64,000 nt of DNA from JADGGV01 sp035715725 (GCA_035715725.1 DASTKT010000216.1:1-64000), one strand, 5' to 3'. Positions 9,054 to 17,494 are shown, numbered from the stretch's first letter. Notes: a model not told the origin generated them from the letters alone. Numbers and translations are program-made.

Positions 9054-9294
9054 CGCAGGGCTCCCGGGCGGACCAGCAGGCGAGCATCCCGGCGCCGACG
9101 CCGGCGGGACCAGAGGCGCCGGAACGGCCGTCCGAGGGGCAAGACCAGGGCCAGCGGGGGGAGGGCGCGACGGGGGCCCGGGATCGGACGCTTCTGCGCC
9201 AGACGCGGCGCCGCGATGTGCGCGGCACCCCACACTCCGCTGCATTCGCCCGACACGGGACGCGGGGGCGGACGCAGCGCGGCCAGGAAGCGGC

Positions 9295-9311
9295 GCCGGC
9301 CTTCGGCCGGC
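9295..9311 (+). other. UUCG-loop hairpin
   Basis: The sequence forms a perfect six-pair stem GCCGGC/GCCGGC around CTTCG, giving a C(UUCG)G-type tetraloop. No T-tract follows, and it lies between divergent genes upstream of the sigma-54 promoter, so it is not a simple terminator of either operon. It may be a structural or protein-binding site, or chance in GC-rich DNA. Confidence 0.4.
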
Positions 9312-9329
9312 GGTGCGCCATCCCATGCC

Positions 9330-9344
9330 TGGCACGTCGGTTGC
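9330..9344 (+). promoter_or_regulatory. Sigma-54 (RpoN) -24/-12 promoter of the asnB operon
   Basis: TGGCACG-TCGG-TTGC matches the RpoN consensus TGGCACG-N4-TTGC at every listed core position, with exactly ten bases between the invariant GG and GC; only the following W base is C. Transcription would start about 12 bases downstream, leaving a leader of roughly 85 bases before the asparagine synthase ATG. RpoN promoters need an activator ATPase, and none is encoded in this window. Confidence 0.75.
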
Positions 9345-9440
9345 CCTCTGCGGTGGCCTGGCTCCGCCCCGCTGCGGCGCTTCGCGCCGCGCTCCTCGAC
9401 CCACGCGGCGTCCTTCTCTCACCCACCGAAATCCGCTGAT

Positions 9441-11393
9441 ATGTGCGGTCTCGCCGGGATCTTCGCCTCGGAGCCCCGCGTCGCCGGGGATGCCGCTTCG
9501 CTGGTCGAGCGGATGAGCGCGCGGCTCGCGCACCGCGGGCCGGACGACCACGGCGTGTGGGCGGACGCGGAGGCGGGGATCGCGCTCGCGTTCCGGCGCC
9601 TGGCGATCATCGACCTGTCGGCGCACGGCCATCAGCCGATGGCGTCGGCGAGCGGCCGGTTCGTCATGGTGTTCAACGGCGAGGTCTACAACTACCGCGA
9701 GCTGCGCGAGGAGCTGGCGCGGTCCGGCGCCGCGTTCCACGGCGGGTCGGACAGCGAGGTGATCCTGGCCGCGGTCGAGGCGTGGGGCGTGCGCGCGGCG
9801 GTGCGGCGCTTCATCGGCATGTTCGCCATCGCGCTCTGGGACCGGCGCGAGCGGCGGCTGCACCTGCTCCGGGACCGGCTCGGCATCAAGCCGCTGTTCG
9901 TCTTCGCGGGGCGGGGCGTCGTCGCGTTCGCCTCGGAGCTGAAGGCGCTGGCGCCGCTGCCGTGCTTCGAGCGGCGCGTGGATGCGCGGGCGCTCGTGGG
10001 GTTCCTGCGCTACCTCTACGTGCCGGGACCGGGCTCGATCTTCGAGGGGGTGCGGAAACTGGAGCCGGGGCACCTGCTCACGATCGCGGATCCCGCCTCT
10101 CCGCTCCCGGCGGCGGTGCCGTACTGGCGGCTGGAGGAGGTGGCGCGCGCCTGCGCCGCCGCGCCGTTCACCGGCTCCGACGACGAGGCGGTCGACGAGG
10201 GCGAGCGGCTGCTCCAGGACGCCGTCGCCTTGCGGATGCGCTCCGACGTGCCGGTCGGCGCGTTCCTCTCCGGCGGGATCGACTCGTCGACCGTGGCGGC
10301 GCTGATGCAGCGCTGCAGCCCGACGCCGGTGCGCACGTTCACGATCGGCTTCCGGGAGCGGGACTTCGACGAGGCGGAGCCGGCCGCGCGCGTCGCGCGG
10401 CACCTCGGCACCGACCACACTCAGGTGTACCTGGGCGGGGAGGACGCGCTCCGGCTGGTGCCCGAGCTGCCCGAGGTCTTCGACGAGCCGTTCGCGGATC
10501 CGTCCGAGCTCCCCACCTGCCTGGTCTGCCGCATGGCGCGCCGGGAGGTCACGGTCGCACTCTCCGGGGACGGAGGCGACGAGGTGTTCGCCGGCTACAA
10601 CCGCTACATCGCCGGCGAGCGCGTGCTGCGGCCGGCGGCGCGCGTGCCGGGCCCGCTGCGCCGGCTGGCCGCCGCGGGGATGACCGGCGTCTCGCCCGCC
10701 GCGTGGGACCGCGTCTCCCGCGGCGTCGCGCCGGTGCTGCCGGCGCGGCTGCGGCCGCCGCGCTTCGGCGACAAGGTGCACAAGGCCGGCGCGTTCCTGC
10801 GGCTCGGCGGCGCGCCCACGATGTACCGCTCGCTGCTCTCGGCGTGGCAGCAGCCGGCCGCGCTCGTCGAGGGCGGCGTCGAGGAGGACGGCGCCGTCGA
10901 GCAGGTGCTGCGCGGCGACGCCGGCCCCGACCTGCTGCACCGGATGATGCTGGCCGACCAGGCCACGTACCTGGTGGACGACCTGCTGGCCAAGGTGGAC
11001 CGCGCGAGCATGGCGGTGAGCCTCGAGGTGCGCGTGCCGCTGCTCGATCACCGCGTCGTCGAATATTCCTGGCGGCTGCCGCGGCGGCTGAAGGTGCGGG
11101 GCGGCACGGGGAAGTGGATCCTCCGCCGCATCCTGGACCGGCACGTCCCGGCCGCGCTCGTGGACCGGGCGAAGATGGGCTTCTCCGTGCCGATCGACGC
11201 GTGGCTGCGCGGGCCGCTCCGCGACTGGGCCGACGACCTCCTCTCGGAGAGCGAGCTGCGCCGCTCCGGCCTGCTGCGGCCGGAGCCGATCCAGGCGGAG
11301 TGGCGCCGGTTCCGCGCCGGCGGCGGCCGCGCCGGGCTCGCGCTCTGGGCCGTGCTCGTCTTCCAGGGCTGGGCGCGGAGGTGGGCCGCGTGA
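9441..11393 (+). CDS. asnB: Asparagine synthase (glutamine-hydrolysing)
   Basis: A full-length 650-residue class-B asparagine synthetase. Cys2 of MCGLAGIF is the amidotransferase nucleophile. The glutaminase domain carries LAHRGPDDHG, RRLAIIDLS, FNGEVYNYRELR and SDSEVILAAVE. The synthetase domain has the pyrophosphate loop LSGGIDSS at about residues 275-282, and SGDGGDEVFAGYNRY. Such enzymes are frequent in exopolysaccharide and exosortase-associated loci, where they may amidate a sugar acid or peptide rather than aspartate. It is the first gene behind the sigma-54 promoter. ATG at 9441 is set by the required N-terminal Met-Cys; no strong ribosome-binding site is visible. Its stop overlaps the next start. 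Confidence 0.95.
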   Translation: MCGLAGIFASEPRVAGDAASLVERMSARLAHRGPDDHGVWADAEAGIALAFRRLAIIDLSAHGHQPMASASGRFVMVFNGEVYNYRELREELARSGAAFHGGSDSEVILAAVEAWGVRAAVRRFIGMFAIALWDRRERRLHLLRDRLGIKPLFVFAGRGVVAFASELKALAPLPCFERRVDARALVGFLRYLYVPGPGSIFEGVRKLEPGHLLTIADPASPLPAAVPYWRLEEVARACAAAPFTGSDDEAVDEGERLLQDAVALRMRSDVPVGAFLSGGIDSSTVAALMQRCSPTPVRTFTIGFRERDFDEAEPAARVARHLGTDHTQVYLGGEDALRLVPELPEVFDEPFADPSELPTCLVCRMARREVTVALSGDGGDEVFAGYNRYIAGERVLRPAARVPGPLRRLAAAGMTGVSPAAWDRVSRGVAPVLPARLRPPRFGDKVHKAGAFLRLGGAPTMYRSLLSAWQQPAALVEGGVEEDGAVEQVLRGDAGPDLLHRMMLADQATYLVDDLLAKVDRASMAVSLEVRVPLLDHRVVEYSWRLPRRLKVRGGTGKWILRRILDRHVPAALVDRAKMGFSVPIDAWLRGPLRDWADDLLSESELRRSGLLRPEPIQAEWRRFRAGGGRAGLALWAVLVFQGWARRWAA

Positions 11394-12916
11394 GCGCCAG
11401 CACGGCCGCGCCCGGCGCGCCCGTGAGCCCGCCGCAGGCGACGCCGGCGCCCGCTGGCTCCCGCCACGGGGCGATCCAGCCGTTCTTCGAGACCGCCGCG
11501 GCGCCGCTCGCGCGCCGGCGGCTCCTCCTGGTCAGCTACCATTTCCCGCCCGGCTCCGCGACCGGCGCGCTGCGCTGGCAGAAGATGGCGCGCGTGGCGC
11601 ACGAGCGCGGCTGGCGCCTCGACGTCGTCACCGCCGCGCCCGAGCAGCTCGACGCGCCGGACTGGACGCGGCTGCGGGAGCTGCCGCCGGGCGTGCGCCT
11701 CTTCGGCGCGCGGGCGCGGCTGGAGGAGTCGGCGCCGCGCCGGGCACTCGGCCGCGCGCTGCACCGGCTGCAGCGCCGGTGGCCGGCCGGCGCGGCGCCA
11801 CCCGGCGCAGCGCCGGCGGCCGCCGTCGAGCCGGACATGGCCACGCGGGACGAGATCCGCTTCGAGCCCTCGCTGCGCGCGCTGGCGCGGGCGTTCCGCG
11901 CGTGGGAGTGGGTCCGCGCCGACGCGCGCTGGGCGCGCTCCGCCGCGCGACTCGCCCGTGCGCTGGCGCGCACGGGCGGCTACGACGCGCTCGTGACGTG
12001 CGGGCCGCCGCACATGGCGCACGCGCACGTGGCCCGCGTGGCGCGGCGGAGCGGGATCCCGCTGGTGATGGACCTGCGCGATCCGTGGAGCCAGCTCCCG
12101 TTCCTCCCGCGCGACGTCGCGAGCCCGCTCTGGTACGCGCTCGCCCGGCGGCTCGAGGCGCGGGCGGTGCGCGCGGCGTCGCTCGTCGTCGCCAACACGG
12201 AGCCGCTCCGGCTCGCGCTGCGGCGCAGCCATCCGGCCGCCGCCGAGCGGATCGTCACGGTGACGAACGGGTGCGACGACGAGCCGACCCCACCGCCGCG
12301 CCACGGCCGCCGCTTCACGCTGGCGTTCGCGGGGACGATCTACATCGACCGGGATCCGCGGCCGCTGCTGCGCGCGCTGGCGGCGCTGGTCCGCGCCGAG
12401 GCGCTCGGGCCGGAGGACGTCGGCGCCGACTTCGTGGGGAACGCGGCGGCGTACGGCGGCGTCGGCCTGGAGCGGCTGGCGCGCGAGGCCGGCGTCGGGG
12501 ACCTCGTGCGGCTGCACCCGCACCGGCCGCGGAGCGAGCTGCTCGAGTTCCTGGCGGGCGCCGCCATGCTCGTGAGCCTGCCGCAGGACACGGAGCTGCA
12601 GATCCCGTCGAAGATCTTCGAGTACATGCAGTTCTCCGCCTGGCTGCTGGTGCTGGCGCGGCCGGAGAGCGGCACGGCGATGCTGCTGCGGGGGAGCGGC
12701 GCGGACGTGGTCGCGCCCGACGACGAGGCCGGTCTGGCCGCCGTGCTGGCGCGCCGCTACCGCGAGTACCGGAGCGGCGTCCGGCCCGAGCCGCTGGCCG
12801 CGGACGGCCGCTTCTCGCGCCGGCGGCAGGCCGGGCTGCTGTTCGACGAGCTGGAGCGGCGGCTGGGCGGGCGCGGCGCCCCGCCGCGGGAGGCCGCGCA
12901 GGCGCCGATCACCTGA
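11390..12916 (+). CDS. Glycosyltransferase (GT4-like)
   Basis: A 508-residue group 1 type glycosyltransferase. An N-terminal tail of about 35 residues precedes LLLVSYHFPPGSATGALRW, the typical glycine-rich donor loop of this subgroup. A middle segment, YDALVTCGPPHMAHAHVARV, is followed by MDLRDPWSQLPF. The second Rossmann half contains VTNGCDDEPTPP, LAFAGTIYIDRDPRPLLRAL, LVSLPQDTELQIPSKIFEYM and a final LLVLARPESGTA. The GTG start follows GGAGGTGG and overlaps the asnB stop (GTGA), so the two are translationally coupled. It likely adds a sugar in the polysaccharide pathway controlled by the sigma-54 promoter. Confidence 0.88.
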   Translation: MSASTAAPGAPVSPPQATPAPAGSRHGAIQPFFETAAAPLARRRLLLVSYHFPPGSATGALRWQKMARVAHERGWRLDVVTAAPEQLDAPDWTRLRELPPGVRLFGARARLEESAPRRALGRALHRLQRRWPAGAAPPGAAPAAAVEPDMATRDEIRFEPSLRALARAFRAWEWVRADARWARSAARLARALARTGGYDALVTCGPPHMAHAHVARVARRSGIPLVMDLRDPWSQLPFLPRDVASPLWYALARRLEARAVRAASLVVANTEPLRLALRRSHPAAAERIVTVTNGCDDEPTPPPRHGRRFTLAFAGTIYIDRDPRPLLRALAALVRAEALGPEDVGADFVGNAAAYGGVGLERLAREAGVGDLVRLHPHRPRSELLEFLAGAAMLVSLPQDTELQIPSKIFEYMQFSAWLLVLARPESGTAMLLRGSGADVVAPDDEAGLAAVLARRYREYRSGVRPEPLAADGRFSRRRQAGLLFDELERRLGGRGAPPREAAQAPIT

Positions 12917-12954
12917 GGCGCAATCGACACCGTCCCGCCCCGAAGGAGGGCCCG

Positions 12955-13677
12955 ATGGAGATCTTCCTGGAGCGCGTCGCCTACGATCCATCGGAGATCC
13001 AGCGGTACACCACGCTCAAGCGGACGCTGAAGCCGCTGGGGTTCCTGTATGCCGGCGCCCGCGTGCTGGACTTCGGCGCCTCCCACGGTCTCGGGATCTG
13101 CGCGCTCCTGGAGCTCGGCGCCGCGGAGGTCGTGGGCGTGGAGCCGGACGCGGAACGGGTCGCCGCGGGGAAGGAGATCCTGGACGCGGGCGGCTTCGGT
13201 CCGCGCGCCACGCTGCTGCACGTGCGGGACACGCGGCACCTGCCGTTCCCGGACGCCTCCTTCGACATGGTGCTCGTGAACGCGGTCCTCGAGCACATCC
13301 CGCAGCCGCGCGGCGAGTACATCGCCGAGGTCTGGCGCCTGCTGCGGCCGGGCGGGCACCTGATGGTGAACGAGACGCCGAACAAGTACCTGCCCGTGGA
13401 CGTACACACCACGGGGCTCTGGTGGGTGCCGTGGCTGCCGGCGCGGCTGGCGCGGCGCTACGCGATCCTCCGCGGGCGATATCGGGAGCACGGCGAGTGG
13501 GCGAGCTCGGGGTGGCGCGGTCTCGGCTACTACGAGCTGATCGCGAGCCTCCGCGGGCGCTTCCACCTGATCCCCGAGCGCTCCCGCCCGCGGCACCGGC
13601 TGCTGTCCCGGCTGCGGCTGCCGGCATCGCTGCTCGACCCGTACCCGAACTGGGTCCTGCGGAAGATCGGCGGCTGA
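12955..13677 (+). CDS. Class I SAM-dependent methyltransferase
   Basis: A 240-residue methyltransferase of the Methyltransf_11/25 type. The SAM-binding motif I reads VLDFGASHGLGICALLELG at about residues 36-54, the acidic loop is VVGVEPDAERV, and motif IV is DMVLVNAVLEHI with RLLRPGGHLMVNETP after it. The C-terminal part is Arg-rich and ends with PNWVLRKIGG, typical of methyltransferases in glycan clusters. The ATG has a very strong GAAGGAGGG ribosome-binding site. It follows the glycosyltransferase by 38 bases and is the last gene of the asnB operon, facing the deacetylase gene 22 bases away. The substrate is probably a sugar or lipid-linked intermediate. Confidence 0.88.
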   Translation: MEIFLERVAYDPSEIQRYTTLKRTLKPLGFLYAGARVLDFGASHGLGICALLELGAAEVVGVEPDAERVAAGKEILDAGGFGPRATLLHVRDTRHLPFPDASFDMVLVNAVLEHIPQPRGEYIAEVWRLLRPGGHLMVNETPNKYLPVDVHTTGLWWVPWLPARLARRYAILRGRYREHGEWASSGWRGLGYYELIASLRGRFHLIPERSRPRHRLLSRLRLPASLLDPYPNWVLRKIGG

Positions 13678-13699
13678 GGGCGGGACCGTGGCGATGCGC

Positions 13700-14605
13700 T
13701 CACCGGCGCACGAGCCCGGCGGCGCGCAGCACGAACCCCTCCGGCGAGACGCCGGCCGGGATGTTGAGGCGCGGGACGCGGAACCGGTCGCCGAGCGCGG
13801 CCGGGACCCAGCCGCCGTCGATGCGGAGCGCGCCGGCGTAGCCCGCCTCGGCGGCCAGCCGGGCGACCGACGGAGAGGCCAGGCCATACGGATACGCGAG
13901 CCATGGGACCACGGCCGCGAAGCGCGCCCGCAGCCATTCCAGCGGGCGGCGCAGCTCGGCCCGGAGCTCATCCGCCGGGAGGCGGGCGAGGTTCGGATGG
14001 CTCCAGGAGTGCGACCCGAGCGTGATACCGGGATGCGCCGTGGCGGCGCGCAGCTCCGCCTCGCTCGCGGCGGTGGCGTGGGGCGGCACGGCGGCCGCGC
14101 GCACGCCCCGCGCGGCGGCCCAGTCGAGGATCGCCCGCTGGCGGCCGGCGAGCGCCTCGAGCGCGGTCTCGCGCACGGGCCCGGCGGCGGCCAGCGCGTC
14201 CCACCAGAACGCGCCGTCCGGGACGTACGCCGGCGCGACGAAGAACGTGGCCGGCAGCCCGCGGGCCGCCAGCTCCGCGAGGCCGGCCGTCAGGCTGCCC
14301 CGGTAGGCGTCGTCGAACGTGATGACGGCCCGCGGGCGCCGCGGCGGGCGACCGTCCGGCTCGAGCACCGCCGCGAGCGGCACCACCTCGTGGGTCTCCA
14401 GCAGCGCATCGAGCTGCGCGGCGAAGCGGTCCTGCGGGAGGTGCAGCGACGCATCCCCCGCGGGCCGCTCTCCCCGCGGGACGACATTGTGGTAGGCCAG
14501 GATGAGCGTGCGGCCGGCGAGCGCGCGCCGGCCCAGGCCGGGGAGCCCGCCGCGCACGGCGCACCGCTCGATCACACCCCGGGCACGGGAACGCGGATCC
14601 ATCAT
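13700..14605 (-). CDS. Polysaccharide deacetylase (NodB homology domain)
   Basis: A 301-residue carbohydrate esterase family 4 protein. The NodB fold is marked by LILAYHNVVP, the metal/catalytic Asp motif AVITFDDAYRGSL, GLPATFFVAPAYV, the second metal motif SHSWSHPNLARL, and WLAYPYGLASPSV. It would remove N-acetyl groups from an amino-sugar polymer or a lipid-linked glycan. There is no clear signal peptide, so action may be cytoplasmic or depend on a non-canonical export route. Two adjacent ATG codons (14605 and 14602) could start it; the first is given, and neither has ideal ribosome-binding spacing. It stands alone on the minus strand between two plus-strand transcription units. Confidence 0.88.
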   Translation of the reverse strand: MMDPRSRARGVIERCAVRGGLPGLGRRALAGRTLILAYHNVVPRGERPAGDASLHLPQDRFAAQLDALLETHEVVPLAAVLEPDGRPPRRPRAVITFDDAYRGSLTAGLAELAARGLPATFFVAPAYVPDGAFWWDALAAAGPVRETALEALAGRQRAILDWAAARGVRAAAVPPHATAASEAELRAATAHPGITLGSHSWSHPNLARLPADELRAELRRPLEWLRARFAAVVPWLAYPYGLASPSVARLAAEAGYAGALRIDGGWVPAALGDRFRVPRLNIPAGVSPEGFVLRAAGLVRR

Positions 14606-14722
14606 CCTCGGGTGGGCGCGGGGTGAGGGGGCCGGCTCCCGCGTCGAGTCGAAGGTACGACCGGGGCCCAGAAAGGCAACGATGCGGCGTCCACGCTTCT
14701 GGCGCCGCCTCGAGGGAGTCAC

Positions 14723-15892
14723 ATGGCGAACCACTATCCTCCGTGTACCCGTCCGGCGCCGCCGCTCTCCGTCCTCGTCCTCCTCCTCGCCTGCGGCGCT
14801 GACCACTCGACCCTGCCGTCCGACGGGGCGCCGCTGAGTCGCATCGTCATCGACCCCGCTATGGCCAGCGTGGCGCCGGGCGGCACCCTGCGCTTCGAGG
14901 TCACCGGCGTCATGCGCGACGGCACCAGCGCCGCCGTCCAGGTCTCCTTCGAGGCCACGGGCGGCACGATCAGCGCCGACGGCGTCTACAGCGCCGGGCA
15001 CGACACCGGGGTGTTCACGGTCATCGCGATCGAGCCGACGACGCGGCTCGCCGACACGGCGGTCGTGACCGTGACGGTGTCGGCGCCTCCACCGGTGCTC
15101 CCCGGCGGGCCGTACGTGAAGGTGATCGGCGACGACTGGCAGGGATACGGCCGAGATGCCGATCTCAAGGCGAAGAAGCTGTTCGGCTGGCCGGACGCGG
15201 AGGACGTGCGCAACTACTACGCGCTCGTCTCCGACCCGACGTTCGGCAAGGGGGTGCGCATCACCTTCCCGCAGAACACGGGGACCTCAGGCGCCTCGCC
15301 ACGCCTCGAGAAGTATTTCCGGGCGCCGCTAAACGAGATGTGGTTCCGTTGGACGATGAAGTTCACGCCGGGGTGGACCACGGTCGGGCCGGAGCCGGAG
15401 GGCGCGGCGAATTCCTACAAGATCGCGTTCTGGTTCTGGGAGGGGTACTGGGGCCGGGGCGAGCTGCAGTACTCGAACTCGACGCAGTACATCACCGAGA
15501 CGACCGCGCAGGACCCGAAGACGGGGGAGAATCTCTCCTACATCGAGAAGCCGCTGGCGGACAGCCCCGGCGACTTCGGCGAAGAGACCACGGAGTGGAG
15601 CGACGGGGAGTGGTGGGAGTTCGTCATCCACTACGAGAAGACGGGTCCGACGACGGCGCGCCAGTACTACTGGCGACGGCGGCTGACGAGCGGCGGGCGG
15701 GTGGTCGACAACCCGTGGACATGGTACGGCTACACCTGGAGCGGCAGCACGACTCCGCAGGTGAGCGGGATCGCGCTGGGCGCCAACAAGAACAAGAACA
15801 ATCCGACGACGATGTACCTGACCTGGGGTCCCTGGGAGGTCGTCGACGGCAGCAAGTATCCCAACCCCTGGAACATGCCCAACGTGCGGTAG
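14723..15892 (+). CDS. Lipoprotein with Ig-like and polysaccharide-lyase-like jelly-roll domain
   Basis: A 389-residue predicted lipoprotein with lipobox LLAC, the lipidated Cys being residue 24. A bacterial Ig-like domain (about residues 37-120: VAPGGTLRFEVTGV, ATGGTISADGVY) leads into a roughly 260-residue beta-rich module starting at YVKVIGDDWQGYG, with MWFRWTMKFTPGWTTVG, YSNSTQYITETTAQDP and RQYYWRRRL. The same module forms the C-terminus of the lipoprotein at 17495-20362. The fold looks like concanavalin-type polysaccharide lyases or carbohydrate-binding proteins, but no catalytic residue could be assigned. GAGGGAG precedes the ATG. It is probably outer-membrane-attached and contacts the locus polysaccharide. 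Confidence 0.82.
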   Translation: MANHYPPCTRPAPPLSVLVLLLACGADHSTLPSDGAPLSRIVIDPAMASVAPGGTLRFEVTGVMRDGTSAAVQVSFEATGGTISADGVYSAGHDTGVFTVIAIEPTTRLADTAVVTVTVSAPPPVLPGGPYVKVIGDDWQGYGRDADLKAKKLFGWPDAEDVRNYYALVSDPTFGKGVRITFPQNTGTSGASPRLEKYFRAPLNEMWFRWTMKFTPGWTTVGPEPEGAANSYKIAFWFWEGYWGRGELQYSNSTQYITETTAQDPKTGENLSYIEKPLADSPGDFGEETTEWSDGEWWEFVIHYEKTGPTTARQYYWRRRLTSGGRVVDNPWTWYGYTWSGSTTPQVSGIALGANKNKNNPTTMYLTWGPWEVVDGSKYPNPWNMPNVR

Positions 15893-15910
15893 CCGGACCC
15901 GCTTCCGGCT
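15891..15910 (+). terminator. 3' hairpin shared with the paralogous lipoprotein gene
   Basis: AGCCGGA and TCCGGCT pair perfectly around a six-base loop, starting inside the TAG stop. No T-tract follows. The same seven-base stem recurs at 20372-20391 after the paralogous gene, so it was probably copied along with the 3' end and may act as a transcript-end structure. Confidence 0.5.
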
Positions 15911-16023
15911 GCGCCCCCGGGGTGGAAGGCCTCGGTCGCCCCGATCCCCGGCGGAGGAGAGCACCCGGGATGCGGCGCGTGGATGCCGGCGCCTGACCGC
16001 GGCCGGCTACGGGAGGGAATCCT

Positions 16024-16830
16024 TCACGAGGCGGCGCGAGGAACGGCCGGGCCGCCGCCCATCGGCACGAGCACGCAGCTCACGTTGTTGATGAACAGCT
16101 CCCGCGCCAGCGGGATCCGGCCCAGGAAGTCGAGACCGCGCACGCACCGGTAGTAGCGGCGCTCCACGCCCAGCCCCAGCCCCCGAGTGATCCGCTCGAA
16201 CCGGCCCACGCTCATCCGGTTCAACCCCGACTCCACCTCCTCGTAGCGCGTCGCGCCATCCGACCGGTAGCGGCTCCGAACCGCCAGCACCGTCCGCTCC
16301 GAGAACACCAGGTTCACCCACGGGACCCGCGTGAAGAAGTGCATGTGGCTCCCCGTCGGAGCATACCACGGCGGACCGAACGTCATCACGATCCGCCCGC
16401 CGGGACGCAGCGCGCCGCACATCGCCCGCAGCACCGCCTCCGGCTCCGCGAAGTGCTCCATCGCGTTCTGCGACACCACCACGTCGAACCCGCCCAGCCA
16501 CTCCGCCGGCAGCCGGGCCACGAAGCGGACCCGGTCCTCCCCGAGCCCCAGCCCCGCCGCCAGCTCCCGCGCGCCGGCCAGCGCCGCCTCGTTCGTGTCC
16601 AGACCCACCACCGAGGCCGCCCCCTCCCGCGCCAGCGCCACCGCCTGCCACCCCGCGCCACACCCGAAGTCCAGCACCCGCCGCCCCCGCACAAGCCCGG
16701 CGAGATCCGGGAAATAGCGGCGTAGCCCGTCCAGCGCGTTCTCCACCGTCCAGCCGTCCGCCGCCTCCTCGAGATCCCCCTCCGCCGGAGACCGCGACAG
16801 CGCCGCCAGGATCCGCTCGCCCACACGCAT
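16024..16830 (-). CDS. Class I SAM-dependent methyltransferase
   Basis: A 268-residue methyltransferase. The SAM motif VLDFGCGAGWQAVALAREGA lies at about residues 48-67, followed by VVGLDTNEAALAGARELA, the motif IV segment FDVVVSQNAMEHF and ALRPGGRIVMTFGPPWYAP. The last part, NNVSCVLVPMG, forms a closing strand. It belongs to the Methyltransf_11/23 group common in polysaccharide and lipid-modification loci. ATG at 16830 is preceded by GGAGG. It is a single-gene unit on the minus strand between the two related lipoprotein genes, so its substrate may be the same polysaccharide; that link is inference from position only. Confidence 0.86.
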   Translation of the reverse strand: MRVGERILAALSRSPAEGDLEEAADGWTVENALDGLRRYFPDLAGLVRGRRVLDFGCGAGWQAVALAREGAASVVGLDTNEAALAGARELAAGLGLGEDRVRFVARLPAEWLGGFDVVVSQNAMEHFAEPEAVLRAMCGALRPGGRIVMTFGPPWYAPTGSHMHFFTRVPWVNLVFSERTVLAVRSRYRSDGATRYEEVESGLNRMSVGRFERITRGLGLGVERRYYRCVRGLDFLGRIPLARELFINNVSCVLVPMGGGPAVPRAAS

Positions 16831-16997
16831 TCGGTCGCCTCCACGTTCCGCGACCCCGCCCGTAGCGGCCGCGCCGCTCCCCCACGATGCAGCGGCGCCG
16901 CGGGCGTCGCCAGGCCGGCGCGGGCGGGCGAGCGGGCGAGCGGGCGAGCGCCGTTTCGCCCACTCCCCCACTCCCCCGCTCTCTCGCTCGGCAGTTT

Positions 16998-17020
16998 TTT
17001 CCGGCCTGCGGAAATTTTTT
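16998..17020 (+). terminator. Weak hairpin followed by T6
   Basis: TTTCCG and CGGAAA can pair around GCCTG, followed directly by six T residues, which is terminator-like in the plus direction. No plus-strand gene ends nearby, and a second T6 precedes it, so the patch may instead be an AT-rich promoter element. Confidence 0.3.
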
Positions 17021-17147
17021 CCGTGTCCGGCGCCCCATCCGGCATGGGCGGGATGCGCAAGGGGTGGGGGTTAGTCGTTGATGTGTAACGGTTTGCGGAA
17101 TTTGAGCGGGCGCGGATTCAAGTCGGCACCGGGGTTGCCGCGGCGGG

Positions 17148-17214
17148 GCGGTGCGGAAAACTCTTCCCCCGGAGTCGCAGGACCCCTGTCTGTCGCTGGC
17201 ACAATGGGCACCGC
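17148..17214 (+). promoter_or_regulatory. Candidate structured RNA, junction-like
   Basis: GCGGTGC (17148-17154) pairs with GCACCGC (17208-17214), enclosing two further hairpins: GGAA-AACTC-TTCC (17155-17167) and CAGG-ACC-CCTG (17078+100, i.e. 17178-17188). The result is a three-way-junction-like shape in the leader region of the large lipoprotein gene. It does not match the c-di-GMP, cobalamin or SAM riboswitch cores recalled. An unrecognised cis-regulatory RNA is possible. Confidence 0.35.
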
Positions 17215-17290
17215 TGTGCGCCCGCCGGCGCCGCATGGCCGAGAGACCCGTGCAAGGACGTCTGCTGGACGCCTCCTGCCGGGCCCGTGG

Positions 17291-17342
17291 GGCCGCTCGC
17301 GACCTGATCCCGGGAGAGACCGGGATCCGGGTGCGAGCGGCC
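17291..17342 (+). promoter_or_regulatory. Long inverted repeat in the lipoprotein gene leader
   Basis: GGCCGCTCGC (17291-17300) is perfectly complementary to GCGAGCGGCC (17333-17342). Inside it GATCCCGG (17306-17313) pairs with CCGGGATC (17320-17327) around the loop GAGAGA, and the short internal loop can add two more C-G pairs. There is no T-tract, so it is not a standard terminator. It lies 150 bases before the lipoprotein start and may be a regulatory leader hairpin or a protein-binding palindrome. Confidence 0.5.
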
Positions 17343-17494
17343 CGTTCGTGTGTGGGGGCCGGGGAGCGTGCGAGGGGGGCGGCTCGTGGGCCGCCCGTGG
17401 GGCGGCAGGGGCGGGACCGGACGCTGGGGGGACGAGAGGTACCGGACCGAGCCGGCCATGATGGCTGGCAAACGAGTGAGGGGGACACGGCCCG

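Larger units (their letters stand above)
9054..9440. other. Divergent promoter region between two polysaccharide operons
   Basis: A 387-base non-coding spacer between the divergently transcribed epimerase and asparagine synthase genes. It contains a UUCG-type hairpin and a near-consensus sigma-54 promoter, each listed separately. No protein-coding frame is convincing. The promoter for the minus-strand operon must also lie here, but no clear -35/-10 pair was recognised. Confidence 0.7.
16831..17494. other. Long divergent spacer with simple repeats and structured leader
   Basis: This 664-base non-coding region separates the minus-strand methyltransferase from the plus-strand lipoprotein gene. 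It holds a GAGCGGGC octamer repeated about three times near 16925-16950, a run of ACTCCCCC units at about 16960-16980, an AT-rich patch with two T6 tracts (16995-17020), and the two RNA-like structures listed separately. No coding frame is credible. Confidence 0.6.

Noticed and set aside
9005..9439. Plus-strand frame ending just before asnB as a small upstream gene
   Set aside because: It crosses the divergent promoter region and the 5' end of the epimerase gene and has no recognisable protein features.
16921..16980. Short tandem octamers as a possible CRISPR or VNTR array
   Set aside because: There are only about three GAGCGGGC units with no spacers, consistent with simple-sequence expansion.
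17195..17215. Possible sigma-54 promoter TGGCACAATGGGCAC before the large lipoprotein gene
   Set aside because: The -24 part matches but no GC occurs at the required ten-base spacing from GG.
17101..17220. c-di-GMP (GEMM) or cobalamin riboswitch in the leader
   Set aside because: The conserved core sequences of these riboswitches are not present; only generic stems were found, so it is listed as an unclassified structure.
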